From: Bugulina stolonifera
Taxonomy: Eukaryota; Bryozoa; Gymnolaemata; Cheilostomatida; Bugulidae
DNA length: 64,000 nucleotides
Assembly: GCA_935421135.1 (NCBI GenBank)
Contig: OW285191.1
Span: 1,922,001-1,986,000, forward strand
Reading direction: 5' to 3'
In this document: piece by piece, positions 53,101 through 64,000 of the stretch
How positions within the stretch are numbered: the stretch's first letter is position 1
Layout of the letters: every line of letters starts with the position of its first letter
Made by a program: the position numbers and the translations under genes
Notes under the pieces: model-generated
Told to the model about the DNA's origin: nothing
Seen by the model: the letters and a program-made list of their open reading frames with translations, nothing else
Databases searched by the model: none

Positions 53101-56100
53101 TATTGAAAGTGGGTGCGCTAAGAGGCCAGGCGCGGTTTGACTTTTAAAACCGAATAAAACCGCACCGCCGCATTCGGTGTCGGTTCACATTTTAAATTTT
53201 GGCGGTTTTTGAACCGAAAGAAAAAAAACCGAAAAAACTGAATGATACCGAAACACCGCCCAGCACTAGTTTAAACTTTGTTTCTTCCTCCTTGCCCCTC
53301 TCTCTCGCTCTAAGATTCAGATACTCCGTCTTCTGCCGGCTTACCTTCATACCTCGATCTTCCATTGCTTTTCTCCACCTCTCCAGCTTCTCCTCTACTT
53401 CCCTTCCCATTTCTCCACACACCACAACATCATCTGCAAATAGCATGTCCCAAGGTGCTTCTCTTTGCATATCCTCTGATACATACATGTATCTTGGATG
53501 AGACGGATGTACTTTTCCGCTACTCTCTTCAGCCTCAGACAATTCCATACTTCCTGCCTTGGTACTCATCATGAGCTTGATCATAAGCTTTTTCCAAATC
53601 GTTAGACACACAGTGTAGATCTTTCTGTCTATCTCTGAATATCTCCATCATTATATTCTACATTGTAGAAAGAAAATGACACAGCTGCAGATGCTCTAAC
53701 TGGTAAGTGTTAATCTGTAGCTTGTATGTTTATACATAACTAATGTCACAGCAGGATGACTGGTTGTATGATCAGTATGCTATTAAATAGACCAAGATTA
53801 CATTGTAACTCCCTCTGGATTCATGTCTTAATATTGTCATTGGATATCCCTTGGGGTGTACCCCTTGTATCTCCCATCACTGCTCTCTTTGTATAAAATA
53901 TAATATATAATATAATATATACGGTATATTATAATAATTATATATATACAATATAATACAATATATAATAATATAATATATTATTATATTAAATGCAATA
54001 AGGATTGTGATGCCATTCTCATTGTACACAACTACAATGTAGTACTACCCTCCACCCCACCCCCCCCCCCCCCCCCCAGATCTTCAGCATGCCGAAAGTT
54101 TTCTGTTTGTGACTATAGCTTCATCTGCACCACTAATTTTCTGTTGGCAAATTATTTGAATTTCCGCACCTCCCTAGATTCGCACCAGACTGCTGGGGCT
54201 ATACTCACACCTCCCCCAGATTCGCACCAGACTGCTGGGGCTATACTCACACCTCCCATGAAATTGTATTAATTTGCTGAACTAGTTGAAGAGAATGGAA
54301 TAGAGGCGCCTGATTTGGAGATGGAATTTGAGGTGACAATGATGCCCGTACTGGAGGAGTGCAGCAGACAAAAACTAAGGCTATTCCACATGACGCTGCT
54401 CAAATACGGGTCAAACCTAAATGAAAGGGTCACCACTAAGGATATTGTAACAGCTTTTCAAGTAAGGGCGTAGCAGTAGTGCCTGCGTTCTATAGGTTCA
54501 GAATTTAATGTTTTACCCTCTAAATACATATACATGTGCTATTGTAATACATATACATGTACTATTGTAATGCATATACATGTGTTATTGTAATACATAT
54601 ACATGTGCTATTGTAATGCATATACATGTGCTATTGTAATACATATACATGTGCTATTGTAGTACATATACATGTACTATTGTAATACATATACATGTGC
54701 TATTGTAATACATATACATGTGCTATTGTAATACATATACATGTGCTATTGTAATACATACACATGTGCTATTGTAATGTATATACATGTGCTATTGTAA
54801 TACATATACATGTACTATTGTAATACATATACATGTGCTATTGTAATACATATACATGTGCTATTGTAATACATGTGCTATTGTAATGCATATACATGTG
54901 CTATTGTAATACATATACATGTACTATTGTAATACATATACATGTGCTATTGTAATACATGTGCTATTGTAATGCATATACATGTGCTATTGTAATACAT
55001 ATACATGTGCTATTGTAATACATATACATGTACTATTGTAATACATATACTTGTGCTATTGTAATACATATACATGTACTATTGTAATACATATACATGT
55101 ACTATTGTAATACATATACATGTGCTATTGTAATACATATACATGTACTATTGTAATACTCATTAATGAATTGTGACAGGAAACCAACATCAAACTACCA
55201 AGTAGAGCTCTCCAGCTCATATCAGACGTGTATGAAGACGGCAGAGGTATCGACTTCCAAAGGATGTACAGGAGACTGGAGCATGCTCAGTCAAAGACCA
55301 GACGTGACAGCGTGTTGGCTAGACAGTTAATAGGTGACCGTACATTTTCTAATAAGGTTTGTATAAAATGGTGCACATGTAGACTATTATGTAGTGGTAT
55401 TAGGTAGGTAGATTAGAGGAGGTTATATTGATTGTAGATCTGTGTGTATGTTCACCTTTATTTAGTGCATTAGCTTCTGTACCACTGCACTCTCCTCCTT
55501 ACTAAGCCAATATTGTATGAGATAATTAAAGATTATGGTAGCTATTCTCTATCTAAGAGTATAGAAATATGTGTGTTCTGTTTACTACAATGTAAATAGA
55601 TGCTCTTTTCTAAATGACAATAAGCGGATTTCAGCACAAAGGCGACCACTCATCACGACCTGAAAAGGCTTCTCAGAAGAAAAATAACAAATAAAATAGC
55701 AGTCACTTCATTTTTTTTTTGAAGTTGTTTATTTTATGACGATCCATTAGACTCTGTCTGAGTTTCCCATCAATGTCTTTTGGTCATTGTCCTGAGGCTA
55801 TGAATAGGATATCTATCTGTCCTAAGGCTATGAGTAGAATATCTTTCTGTCCTAAGGCTATGAGTAGGATATCTATCTGTCCTAAGGCTATGAGTAGGAT
55901 ATCTATCTGTCCTAAGGCTGTGAGTAAGATATCTATCTTTCCTAAGGCCAGAGTAGGATATCTATCTGTCCTAAGGCTAGAGTAGGATATCTATCTGATG
56001 AGCCTTACAGACGTTAGTTTCTCAGTGTTTAATGAAGGAGCTAAGAGGATACAAATATGAGGAAAGTGGAATCCATGGACACTAACTAATGCTGTGAGTC

Positions 56101-59100
56101 TATCGGTTTTGCCACACCCAGGTTCTAATCTGGCTTCCCCGTAGGTCCTTGGTCTAGGTTCGAACTCTTCACACTTCTTTATGGGTCAGACTTCATGCCG
56201 CATTGCCACGCATTGTCATGGTACTCTTGTTTACTGTTGCTAGGTAACAGCTGAAGCCCGGGATCTAGACTTATTGAAAAGGATTGAGGAGCAACTAGTG
56301 AAGTGCCCGTACTACTTTGATTTAGAAAAATACCGTGCAGCCTGCCTAGAGGAAGATACCAACAAGACTGGCAAACTGAATATAGAAAAGGTTGGGTAGT
56401 AATGACATATTGTAATGGTTTTTGGGTTTTGGTATGGTCGTCCTGAGACGACTCCCGAGTCCAAAATGAAGTGCCTATGAGTGGTGCTAGGCCCTCTCAT
56501 TACATGAAAGATTGATAGGTACCAGTAGTCAAAGAACTACCAAAAACGACCCATATGATCCTGAGTCAATGCTTGTTTGCTATACTGAGAAAGAGAGTGA
56601 TCCGACCTAGTAGGCAGTTTGTGTTGCAAGGTCGAGGACCTTAACAACTAGAATGACCTATCTACGAAGTGAAAATCTCTATATGTAAATATAGAAGTGT
56701 CTTTATTGAGATCCAAGCATAAACTGAGACAACAAACATAAAAACAATGCCCTTTATATAGTAATAGAACTTCCGGAGGAAGTTCCAGTAAAAAGGCCGA
56801 CGTAGTGTCGTAAAAAGACGACGTAGTGTCGTCCGGAAATTGCGCAACAACATGGCGGCCGGAAGCCCGATGGCCGACCCAAAATAGATCGGGTTTGACA
56901 AAAGATGCTTAAAATCATTTAGATCATATGCAAAATCAATATCAAGTATTTCTGAGAGGTCGGGCCTCTTTACATGGGTATAAAAGCAGTATAATGACTC
57001 AGTAACGCTATATACAGGTATACAGATAACATTCAACTACACAGGTAAGGAATGCAAGTAGATATAGACAAGGATAAGTATATAGTTAGTGTCAGGTAGT
57101 CGGGAGGCTGTACGTGACCATTACAATATTATACTTATCATATTGGTAGCATTAGCTCACTATATAAGCCGTCAACATATTCCGCTTAATCTGGTACACA
57201 ATAGTGCAATACAGCAGTACTCTTCCCGAGCATTCCTAAATTAATCAATCATCAAAACTAGCTACCCACAATGCTATATCAAAACATAGTGTAATACCCA
57301 CAATGCTACATGTATATCTAATAATTATAGTGGTAGCACCCAGAAATGTGTACCTAGCAGTAGCACTTACAATACCATTGTTCGTTAGAGTAGATTTACA
57401 TCCCATGAAATATTAGGTTGGCCACAGTTTGGATCCTCATTGATTCACTTGTCACAACACACGCAATACTGTATACATGTATTAGTATTATTAGCCTGTG
57501 TTGTCGTCATGACATATATGAGCATACGATATCCACTGCTTGTTTTAGTTATAAAATTTTCACATTCTCACTTTCATCAGAGGGAAATATAAGGCTAGCA
57601 CCTGCCATGTCATGTCTTGACTATTGTAGATGAGGGCCATTGCCCATGATCAGTCTCTTCCTGTATACGGCTCGCTACTTACCAACCTTCTTAACAGATG
57701 TGATGATGAGAAGAATTCAATGGCCAGGTGCGCTGACTTATGTATGATGTACATGTATGGTACACAGTCTATAAGAATGCTTATATCTACATGTACATGT
57801 ATACAATGTATTAGAATACAACATTGATGTGTGCGGCAACGATCGTTATGACTAGGTAGTTTAGCTCATTCGTTCATGAATCTAACGTAATATATTGCTG
57901 CAGGACTGCGGGTGTTAGTCAAGTTAGCTGTACATTTCAAGATTTTCCTTACTAGTGCTCATTTCACATTTGCTGTAGCTGGCCGGAGTTCATGAACTTC
58001 CTCAACAAGGCGATGGATAACTACTCTTCTCGAAATCCTGGTAAACCTAGACTTGGCTTAGATAAACCTAAGCGTGATCAAGGTGGGTGGTGGACATCAA
58101 ATCACAACGCCCTCCTTACTTAGTTTTCATCTCCTTCAGAGTTGGCTACAGCTCACTATTAGTGGTCATTGAGAAGTCATATCTGAACATTCTTCAACTA
58201 ACTGTCCCAGAATCCCTCTCTAGAAAGGTTAGAACTCAGGCCGGTTGTTTTATGTTGCCTTCAGTTATATTCATATATCTGAACTCTCCTTCCACAGATG
58301 CCAAGTCTACTGCGGCACAACTTGCAGACGCCAAAGCAAAACTGGAATCTTCGAGGAGAGTTTCCGTAGCCCAGCATAACTTTCTTAACCTGGGAGTCAA
58401 GTCCAAAGAAAGGAAGAAGCAGCTGCAGCAGTCGGAGACGTCACAATGCGCCCCTGGTAAGTTGTGCGTATATCTGTCGACCTGCTGTTCCAAATCCCTT
58501 CACTTGACAGGTGAACAGCAATATACGCACTCATTGATCAGCTGTATAACTAGTTTACTACTCATGATCTTTTCAACTGAGCTTGTACGTTGTAGATAAG
58601 AAAGAAGACAACTCTAGTGAAAGTTGGACTATTTCCCAGTCAGATGCTAACATACCAACCAGATCTTTCAATATAGGTGGAAAGGTAGTAGAGTTAGTTA
58701 TACCTTCTGATCTTAACCATAGTAAGGAGGCCACCATTGATCCCCCTAAAGGACGGCTGAAAATAGACTGGGTGTAAGTTTGCGATATATTGGTCTTTGA
58801 TGTATTTAGTTTAGTTTTACTCAGTCTAAAGGCTCGGCTTCATGAGAGGCCGATTTTACATTATCGGCCAATGGCGCCTCATCCTAGGGCAAATTGGGGT
58901 GTCTTTTAATAGGACAACTCCTGATGTGCTGTGATCTACATGCCTGTGATGTACAGCAACTACACATATGCATATGTGTTTAAATAATACTCATCACTAA
59001 TAATGGATTTATTATTCTAATCAGGGCCACAAACACATCACAATATGCTATTTAAAACTCCATATTTGCATTCAAATTAGAACGAAAGTTGTACGATATC

Positions 59101-62100
59101 ACTTTTTTGAGTCAAGGTTAAACTACAGAGCTCCGGATCCAGTCCAAAACATGAGTCACCCAACAGCAATGCTAAGTAGAACATTCAAGGATACACCATA
59201 GAATAAGATGCCCCTAGCATGTGCAGTTTTTGAACGTGTCTAACCTGAATGATATTTGGTCAAGTCAAGTAATCAAATTGGATTAAAATAAGTTAACAGC
59301 ATGACCCGGGTGCAGCTGGCTGACACGAGTGTAACATCTCTACCTGTAGGTTTGGATATAATGGAAAAGATACGCGTAGAAACGTGCACACAGTCAAGAG
59401 TGGAGAATTGCTATATACTACTGGCCACGTAGCTGTCCTTCTCAACTTCACTTCTGATGAAGAACAGTGCAAACAGAGACATTATAAGGAGCATACTGCA
59501 TCTATCACATGGTAGTCAAAGAGTATATATATTACTACATTTCTGACAACATGTCATGGAGTGTAATTGGGAATAGAATTCTGCTGACACAGTAGATAAA
59601 GGGAGATTACTCCAGTTGTTCTTAATATGCATCATTATGGTGTATTGTTTCACTACTACCATAACCAAAATCTATACTACCTGCATATAAATATGTATAC
59701 CATGTATGTATACATTAGAGTTTGCACTGAGCAGCTGCTTTCTCTCAGTCCCAGTTCACAGTCCTGGTTCTAAGTGCACAGGCCATGAGCACCATGCACC
59801 TGCATGTCTTATTTCCTAGTAGCAGCATCACTGCGTATGTCCAGTGTCAACAATACTATAATGTATATAATGTCTTCGCGACCTCTTGGACGGACCCAGG
59901 TCGCAAATTAAAATTCCCAAGATTTTGCTTGGTCAGACGAAACCATCCTAGCTCATCAGCACACCTGGGTTTTCGCACAAAAATGAGCATTTTGCCTTTG
60001 GCCCAGGCTGGTATGTTCGCGACTCTGTGACAGATGTGTGCCGGAAAATCTTTTTGCAAGTTGGTCTGTGCCTGAAATTTTGGTCGCGAAGACACTAATA
60101 TATTTGCAGGTAACTCACTAGTTGTTCTTCTGTATGTTGCAGTATTTGTGTTCACTCAGACGGTGTTCAGATAGCTAGTGCTCAGGCTACGTTTATGAAG
60201 GCTGGAGCACACATTAGACTGTGGAACAGTGACAGTTTACAGACACTCTCCATCTTTGGGGATTCCCAAGGAGTCAGGAGTTATACTCACCTATCCTTCT
60301 GTTTCCCCAAGGTCAGTTGCCATAGCCCTAACTTCTACATATCATTCTGTTTCATTAGTATGGTCAATTAGTGTAACTAGTAACTAACCATAATAATGAA
60401 ACTAACTAACTTCCATTATTAGAGATGGTCGTGGTAAGGAATTCTGAAACAGTCGTCAAAAGACTAAGTCATATTTTATTAGCCTCTTTTGCTTAGCAGA
60501 AATATAAGTGTACACACTTTCATTGTCTGACATGATACTGACAGGGCTTGCCTTTACCAGACTTACTTTGTGACACCTACATTCTATATTCAATAGTTTG
60601 ATGATAGAATATAAGTTTTAGAAGAGAGAAATTTATTATATTCATGCTTCTAAACTCTCCTGAACATTAAGCTTTGTTTTTCATTCTGCTGCAGTTGGGC
60701 AAAGCTCTAACATCTACTAATCTAAGCTCACAGGTCGACTATAAAAACCAGCTTCTAGCGGGAGAGCAGTGTGACACCTCTGTATCTATATCTGTATGGG
60801 ATGTGGGAACTAAGGCTAAATTAGCTGATGCTCTTCTGGATACTCAGCGACTGTGTGCCACAGAGTTTAACCCGGTATCCCCCGGTATACTCGTGACGCT
60901 CGGTATGTTACAATAATACTCCACCCATGATTGGTCAATTGATGGGCAGATTGTTTTCTAAAATACACTTTGCATTGAAACCATGCATCTATACATGCTT
61001 CGTCTGCATTTATTTTATAATTTTATTTATTTCACATGTTTCCCGCCTTGTTTTATGGTAAAATGTTTCCTATTTTGGAGTTGTTTTCTCTCTGTAGGTA
61101 AAGATCACTTCCATTGGTGGAAACTAGACAGACATTCCAATACTCTGACTCATCACAGCGAGCCGAACTTTGGAGTAAGTTATTTCCTGTCAACCTGTAA
61201 ATATGAGTGTGTACTCTACAAACTTGGGAGTAATGTCCTGAAAGCGATAGCCAATACCGATAGTTTCACTTTTCAAATAGACATGTAGGATGTGCTGTTG
61301 TCTTTACTCTTACATACATGTACCAAGATTTGAACCCCTGGTAGTTGTTGCTTTGTTAGCCTTTTCTTACAATATTTGATATTTTACCTTCTCCAGCAAG
61401 TTTCATATCATTGCTAACTCATAACATACATGTACATTGATGACTCATAACATACATGTATATTGATGACTCATAACATACATGTACATTGGTGACTAAT
61501 AACATACATGTACATTGATGACTCATAACATACATTTACATTGATGACTCATAACATACATGTATATTGATGACTCATAACATACATGTACATTGGTGAC
61601 TAATAACATACATGTACATTGATGACTCATAACATACATTTACATTGATGACTCATAACATACATGTACATTGATGACTAATTTGCCAGTAGTAATGCCA
61701 GTGGTTCGATTTCCAGTGGAATCGCTTTTTTTTATCAAATTATTTTTTGATGCAATGCTCACTATAATTGTATCGTGAATTGTGCATGATCACTATTTTT
61801 GTATTTACTTAGTATTATGTAGTCAATAATTCATGATATTATACAATGTATAACTATAGTATTTCTCAGAGTTGGGTCCAAGTCGACTTGCAAGTCAACA
61901 AGTCAAGTCATTTCTAAAATTTTGGAGGCAAGTCAAGTCCAAGTCAAGTCAGTGCTGCCTCAAGTCAAGTCAAGTAATTTCTAAAATTTTGAAGGCAAGT
62001 CAAGTCGAAGTCAAGTCAGTGCTGCCTCAAGTCAAGTCAAGTCAAGTCAGCTGTCATGCAAGTCACAAGTCAAGTCAAAGTCAAGTCAAGTCGAAATGCA

Positions 62101-63613
62101 AGTCCAGTGGAAGATAACTTCAAAAAATTTAACATTTTTCAAAACATCATTTTTTTCTTTTAGTAGGCATTCCAATCCATGAAAAACCTATGCCAAGGTG
62201 TAGCAGGGCATGGACATGTATGTGATGCAATCATGGTAAAGAACTAGTCTATATAAATAGTATTATTGGCACTACGGTCGAGACTGGTCATATAGTATTA
62301 TATACTGTATATTGTAATGGTGATGCAGTGTTACATAGCATATAAACAGCACATGGTACAGCAAGGAGTGTCCACTGGCCAGTCCTGCAATTTAACTCTA
62401 GTAATTATTGCACTGCACATTGTATTCACTACTTACACCCCACCTACATTGTATGCTACACTTACACTACTTGCACTGTGTGTACTTGTGACTATGCATT
62501 GTCGTTGTGTAGTCTCACGTACACACAGCTTAGATAGTGCCTGAATTGTGTACCCTCATAGCTAACCTTGATATACTCTGAGTGCTGCTAGTAGCACTGA
62601 TCTAGTAAAAATGATAATTAGGTAGGCAATTGAGACCTTTTTTCCATGTTGGCTAAACACTGTACAAAATTTTTATTTGCCAGATTGACTTGGCAAAACC
62701 CAAGTCAAAATCACAAGTCATTCCTGTGTCCAAGTCAAGTCAAGTCACATTGATGTGCAAGTCAAAGTCAAGTCAAAATCCCAAGTCATTCATGTGTCCA
62801 AGTCAAGTCAAGTCACATTGATGTGCAAGTCAAAGTCAAGTCAAGTCAGCAAGTTGGCAAGTCCAAGTCACGTCGACTTGTGACTTGACTTGACTTGGCA
62901 AGTCAAGTCAAATCTATGACTTGGACCCAGCTCTGGTATTTCTACATGTATCTACAGGTATGTGGTGGGTTAGTCCCCGATCCCAGATTATGTACATAAC
63001 CCCTCGGGTGGGAGGGTGGCCACCTATTATGTGTAAAAGGTGCCTCTTCTGACTGACAGCGATATAAGTACATGTATGAACACTAATATCGTCTGGTGGG
63101 AGGCTAGTCTAGATAGCACTAATACCTGTACCTTGTAATACTCCAACTCTGGACTCACTAACGTAAATACAATGTACATGACTTACATAGTTACAAGAGG
63201 GATTCACTGGCCAATTCTGTGTTAGCCCAAAGTCACGCCTGGCACCACCCACAGGAAGTGATTTTTTTCGGTGTCAACACCTAAGCCTAATACTCTGTGA
63301 TATACTAGACTTTTAAAATATGGCAAATCCATATTAGACAAGCATGTAGCTAGCATAATTATAGTATATTATATTGTTATGTCGTAGGACAGTTATATTT
63401 TGTACATACCATGTAATGTTATTAGCTGTATATGGAGTATATACTGACCTCTTATTACTACGTCTATGGTAGATGCAACTGAAGGCAAGATACTACCACT
63501 GTCTCTACCATACCGCTGACGGAACCCTCATTACTGGAGACTCCAACGGCACCATCTATGTCTGGCCTCCTACAACCAACAGCCTCTCGAACCTCATCAA
63601 ACATGCTCACCAG
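50159..63613 (+). CDS. EML-like protein: EF-hands, HELP motif, WD40 start (3' partial)
   Basis: Exons: 50159-50271, 50952-51087, 53669-53702, 54286-54461, 55180-55356, 56244-56390, 57630-57727, 57979-58082, 58298-58456, 58596-58773, 59350-59511, 60143-60311, 60695-60902, 61098-61174, 63473-63613. Phases agree through 693 codons; the gene continues past the window. The basic N-terminus (RAKAKFCRKATATRRVL) is followed by helical segments and degenerate EF-hands (DTNKTGKLNIEK at 250-261; WPEFMNFLNKAMDNY). A basic linker leads to the HELP motif (LKIDWVFGYNGKDTRRN, about 437-453), then WD40 blades (HYKEHTASITC, AHIRLWNSDSLQTL, SVSISVWDVGTK, TADGTLITGDSNGTIYVW). EML proteins bind microtubules or tubulin through HELP/WD40; an EF-hand N-terminus suggests calcium-linked or ciliary use (inference). 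Exons 1-3 are the least certain, since exon 3 is 34 nt and the exon 1 donor has alternatives. Confidence 0.85.
50318..50790. repeat. Palindromic minisatellite in intron 1 of the EML-like gene
   Basis: The left half repeats CTCTACTGATAGGTAGTGTA plus TACTGTGT about seven times. The right half repeats the reverse complement (ACAGTATACACTACCTATAG plus GTAGAGAGAC) about six times. The centre near 50575 reads CTCTCTACCTATAGGTAGAG, itself a palindrome. Confidence 0.9.
51506..51685. mobile_element. MITE family A, copy 4 (short)
   Basis: GTGTTTTTGCGACCTCTTGC at the left and AGGTCGCAAGGACAC at the right; ACCTGGGATTTTGCTTGG and GGTGTGTTGGAAAACAT inside. It abuts the 3' end of the LINE relic at 51686. 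Confidence 0.75.
51686..53640 (-). pseudogene. RTE-like LINE reverse transcriptase relic, split by a MITE
   Basis: Minus-strand fragments: 53611-53277 has PWDMLFADDVVVCGE (RT catalytic FADD) and MKVSRQKTEYL. 52101-51910 has TMVRPAMLYEMETVAVTKAE and LQVAEMRMMRWSLGLT. 51913-51686 has IRLRWLEHVLRRDEEYVGKR and GRLKRRWKDCLKDDM. These are successive C-terminal segments of one polymerase, with frameshifts and a hAT-like MITE (52279-53268) inserted. A GAAGAAGAGGAAGAAG tail lies at the 3' end. Not functional. It sits in intron 2 of the EML-like gene, antisense. Confidence 0.85.
52279..53268. mobile_element. hAT-like MITE, copy 2 (TAGTGCTGGGC ends)
   Basis: TAGTGCTGGGCGGTTTTGAT at the left and CACCGCCCAGCACTA at the right, flanked by a perfect 8-bp repeat GTTTAAAC (52271-52278, 53269-53276). 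Nearly the same as 48622-49617 and in the same orientation. It interrupts the LINE relic. Confidence 0.9.
53890..54080. repeat. AT-rich tract and C17 homopolymer
   Basis: A [13 protein letters not shown] low-complexity stretch to about 53995 is followed by 17 C in a row at 54061-54077. Within intron 3 of the EML-like gene. Confidence 0.85.
54170..54258. repeat. 43-bp tandem duplication before EML-like exon 4
   Basis: AGATTCGCACCAGACTGCTG plus GGGCTATACTCACACCTCCC occurs twice, ending about 27 bases before the acceptor at 54285. Confidence 0.85.
54535..55160. repeat. 23-bp minisatellite in intron 4 of the EML-like gene
   Basis: The unit is ACATATACATGTGCTATTGT plus AAT, about 27 copies. It ends about 20 bases before the exon 5 acceptor at 55179 and starts about 75 bases after the exon 4 donor. 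Confidence 0.93.
55775..55995. repeat. 30-bp repeat in intron 5 of the EML-like gene
   Basis: CTATCTGTCCTAAGGCTATG plus AGTAGGATAT occurs about seven to eight times with small changes. Confidence 0.9.
56411..57125 (+). mobile_element. LTR-like or TIR element, copy 2
   Basis: It begins TGTAATGGT and ends ACCATTACA (9-bp perfect inverted termini), with ATAT on both sides (56407-56410, 57126-57129). Related along its length to 1401-2063 (CAAAATGAAGTGCCTATGAG, GTGTCTTTATTGA, GCCCTTTATATAGTA). It lies in intron 6 of the EML-like gene, only 20 bases after the exon 6 donor. Confidence 0.8.
59870..60096. mobile_element. MITE family A, copy 5
   Basis: ATGTCTTCGCGACCTCTTGG at the left and TGGTCGCGAAGACAC at the right, with AAAATGAGCATTTTGCC and GATGTGTGCCGGAAAAT inside. 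In intron 11 of the EML-like gene. Confidence 0.85.
61418..61685. repeat. 27-bp repeat in intron 14 of the EML-like gene
   Basis: TGATGACTCATAACATACAT plus GTACATT occurs about ten times; alternating GACTAAT and GACTCAT variants recur in the same order, indicating a block duplication. Confidence 0.9.
61867..62935. mobile_element. hAT-like MITE with (AAGTC)n-rich ends
   Basis: CAGAGTTGGGTCCAAGTC at the left and GACTTGGACCCAGCTCTG at the right, flanked by a perfect 8-bp GTATTTCT (61859-61866, 62936-62943). Both subterminal regions are packed with AAGTC/GACTT pentamers (about 230 bp left, about 260 bp right). The middle is ordinary AT-rich DNA without an ORF. Confidence 0.88.
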
Positions 63614-64000
63614 GTAGCTTAGGTTCTAAGCAGATAGTAGGGTGTTTCTAGACTCTCCCCACTATGTGGAGCTGTCATATAAAGGTGGAAACTTGCGAGA
63701 GCATTTTGGTAGCAAGCATCAAACTCTATAGCCTTGCTAAATGTACTGTACGAGTGTAAAACGGTATGATCGGTCAATTAGCAAATCATGTTTCAGCTGT
63801 TATTTACTGCGTGATAATTCATGTGTTGGCGTCTGATGTATCGTTTTACCAGCCAACCACTGGATGAGAAAATTGCCTCAACACTTCTGTTAGCACAGCT
63901 CGAGCGCTTTGGCCAAACGTATCAAATTCACCCAAAATGACCACATGTGTTCCAACTTAATGTGGCAGTATACCTATTTAGGGTAGTTCATAGCATGAGG
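63614..64000. other. Intron 15 of the EML-like gene, continuing off the window
   Basis: It follows the donor GTAGCT at 63614. No further exon or repeat is recognised to the window end. Confidence 0.5.

Noticed and set aside
56662..57036. 124-codon minus-strand frame in the LTR-like element, and the similar frame at 1611-1937
   Set aside because: The two copies do not conserve a common protein and no gag or transposase motif is present.

Overview
The window is animal (metazoan) genomic DNA: AT-rich, with GT-AG introns, animal-type genes, dense non-autonomous DNA transposons, a CR1/jockey-like LINE, tRNA-derived SINEs and many minisatellites. Gene content (ASPG-like asparaginase, GPX1-type glutathione peroxidase, EML-like protein) and transposon load would suit an early-branching invertebrate such as a sponge, but nothing seen fixes the species.

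Three multi-exon genes can be built exon by exon with consistent phases. (1) An L-asparaginase with C-terminal ankyrin repeats (ASPG-like), + strand, 16 coding exons, 20496-37749, 679 codons. (2) A GPX1/2-type glutathione peroxidase, - strand, 3 coding exons, 44555-39505, 213 codons; the residue aligned with the catalytic selenocysteine is Gly and the catalytic Trp is Ser, so it is probably enzymatically dead. (3) An EML-like protein (degenerate EF-hands, HELP motif, WD40 start), + strand, 15 coding exons, 50159-63613, running off the right edge. An orphan terminal exon at 2718-2882 and a small candidate exon at 39115 are weaker.

Layout: 1-5.6 kb nested transposons plus the orphan exon; 5.6-9.4 kb nearly complete LINE (PHD-finger ORF1; endonuclease/reverse transcriptase ORF2 with one frameshift); 10.3-11.4 kb hAT-like MITE; 12.8-18.3 kb a 33-bp minisatellite of about 167 copies; 20.5-37.7 kb ASPG, whose introns hold a 33-bp array (26.6-28.2 kb), a 31/34-bp array (28.4-33.5 kb), several smaller arrays and four or more transposons; 38.3-38.9 kb a 26-bp array; 39.5-44.6 kb GPX with MITEs and a SINE in its introns; 44.6-50.1 kb transposon-rich intergenic DNA; 50.2-64 kb the EML-like gene with a palindromic minisatellite, a LINE relic, an LTR-like insertion and further arrays.

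The most striking feature is that ASPG minisatellites are built from the gene's own splice junctions. The 5.1-kb array before exon 8 repeats the acceptor AG plus the first bases of exon 8 about 160 times; the array before exon 7 does the same; and the array after exon 14 repeats the donor. Use of any upstream acceptor copy would give an immediate in-frame stop, whereas the first two donor copies would add 12-residue in-frame repeats.
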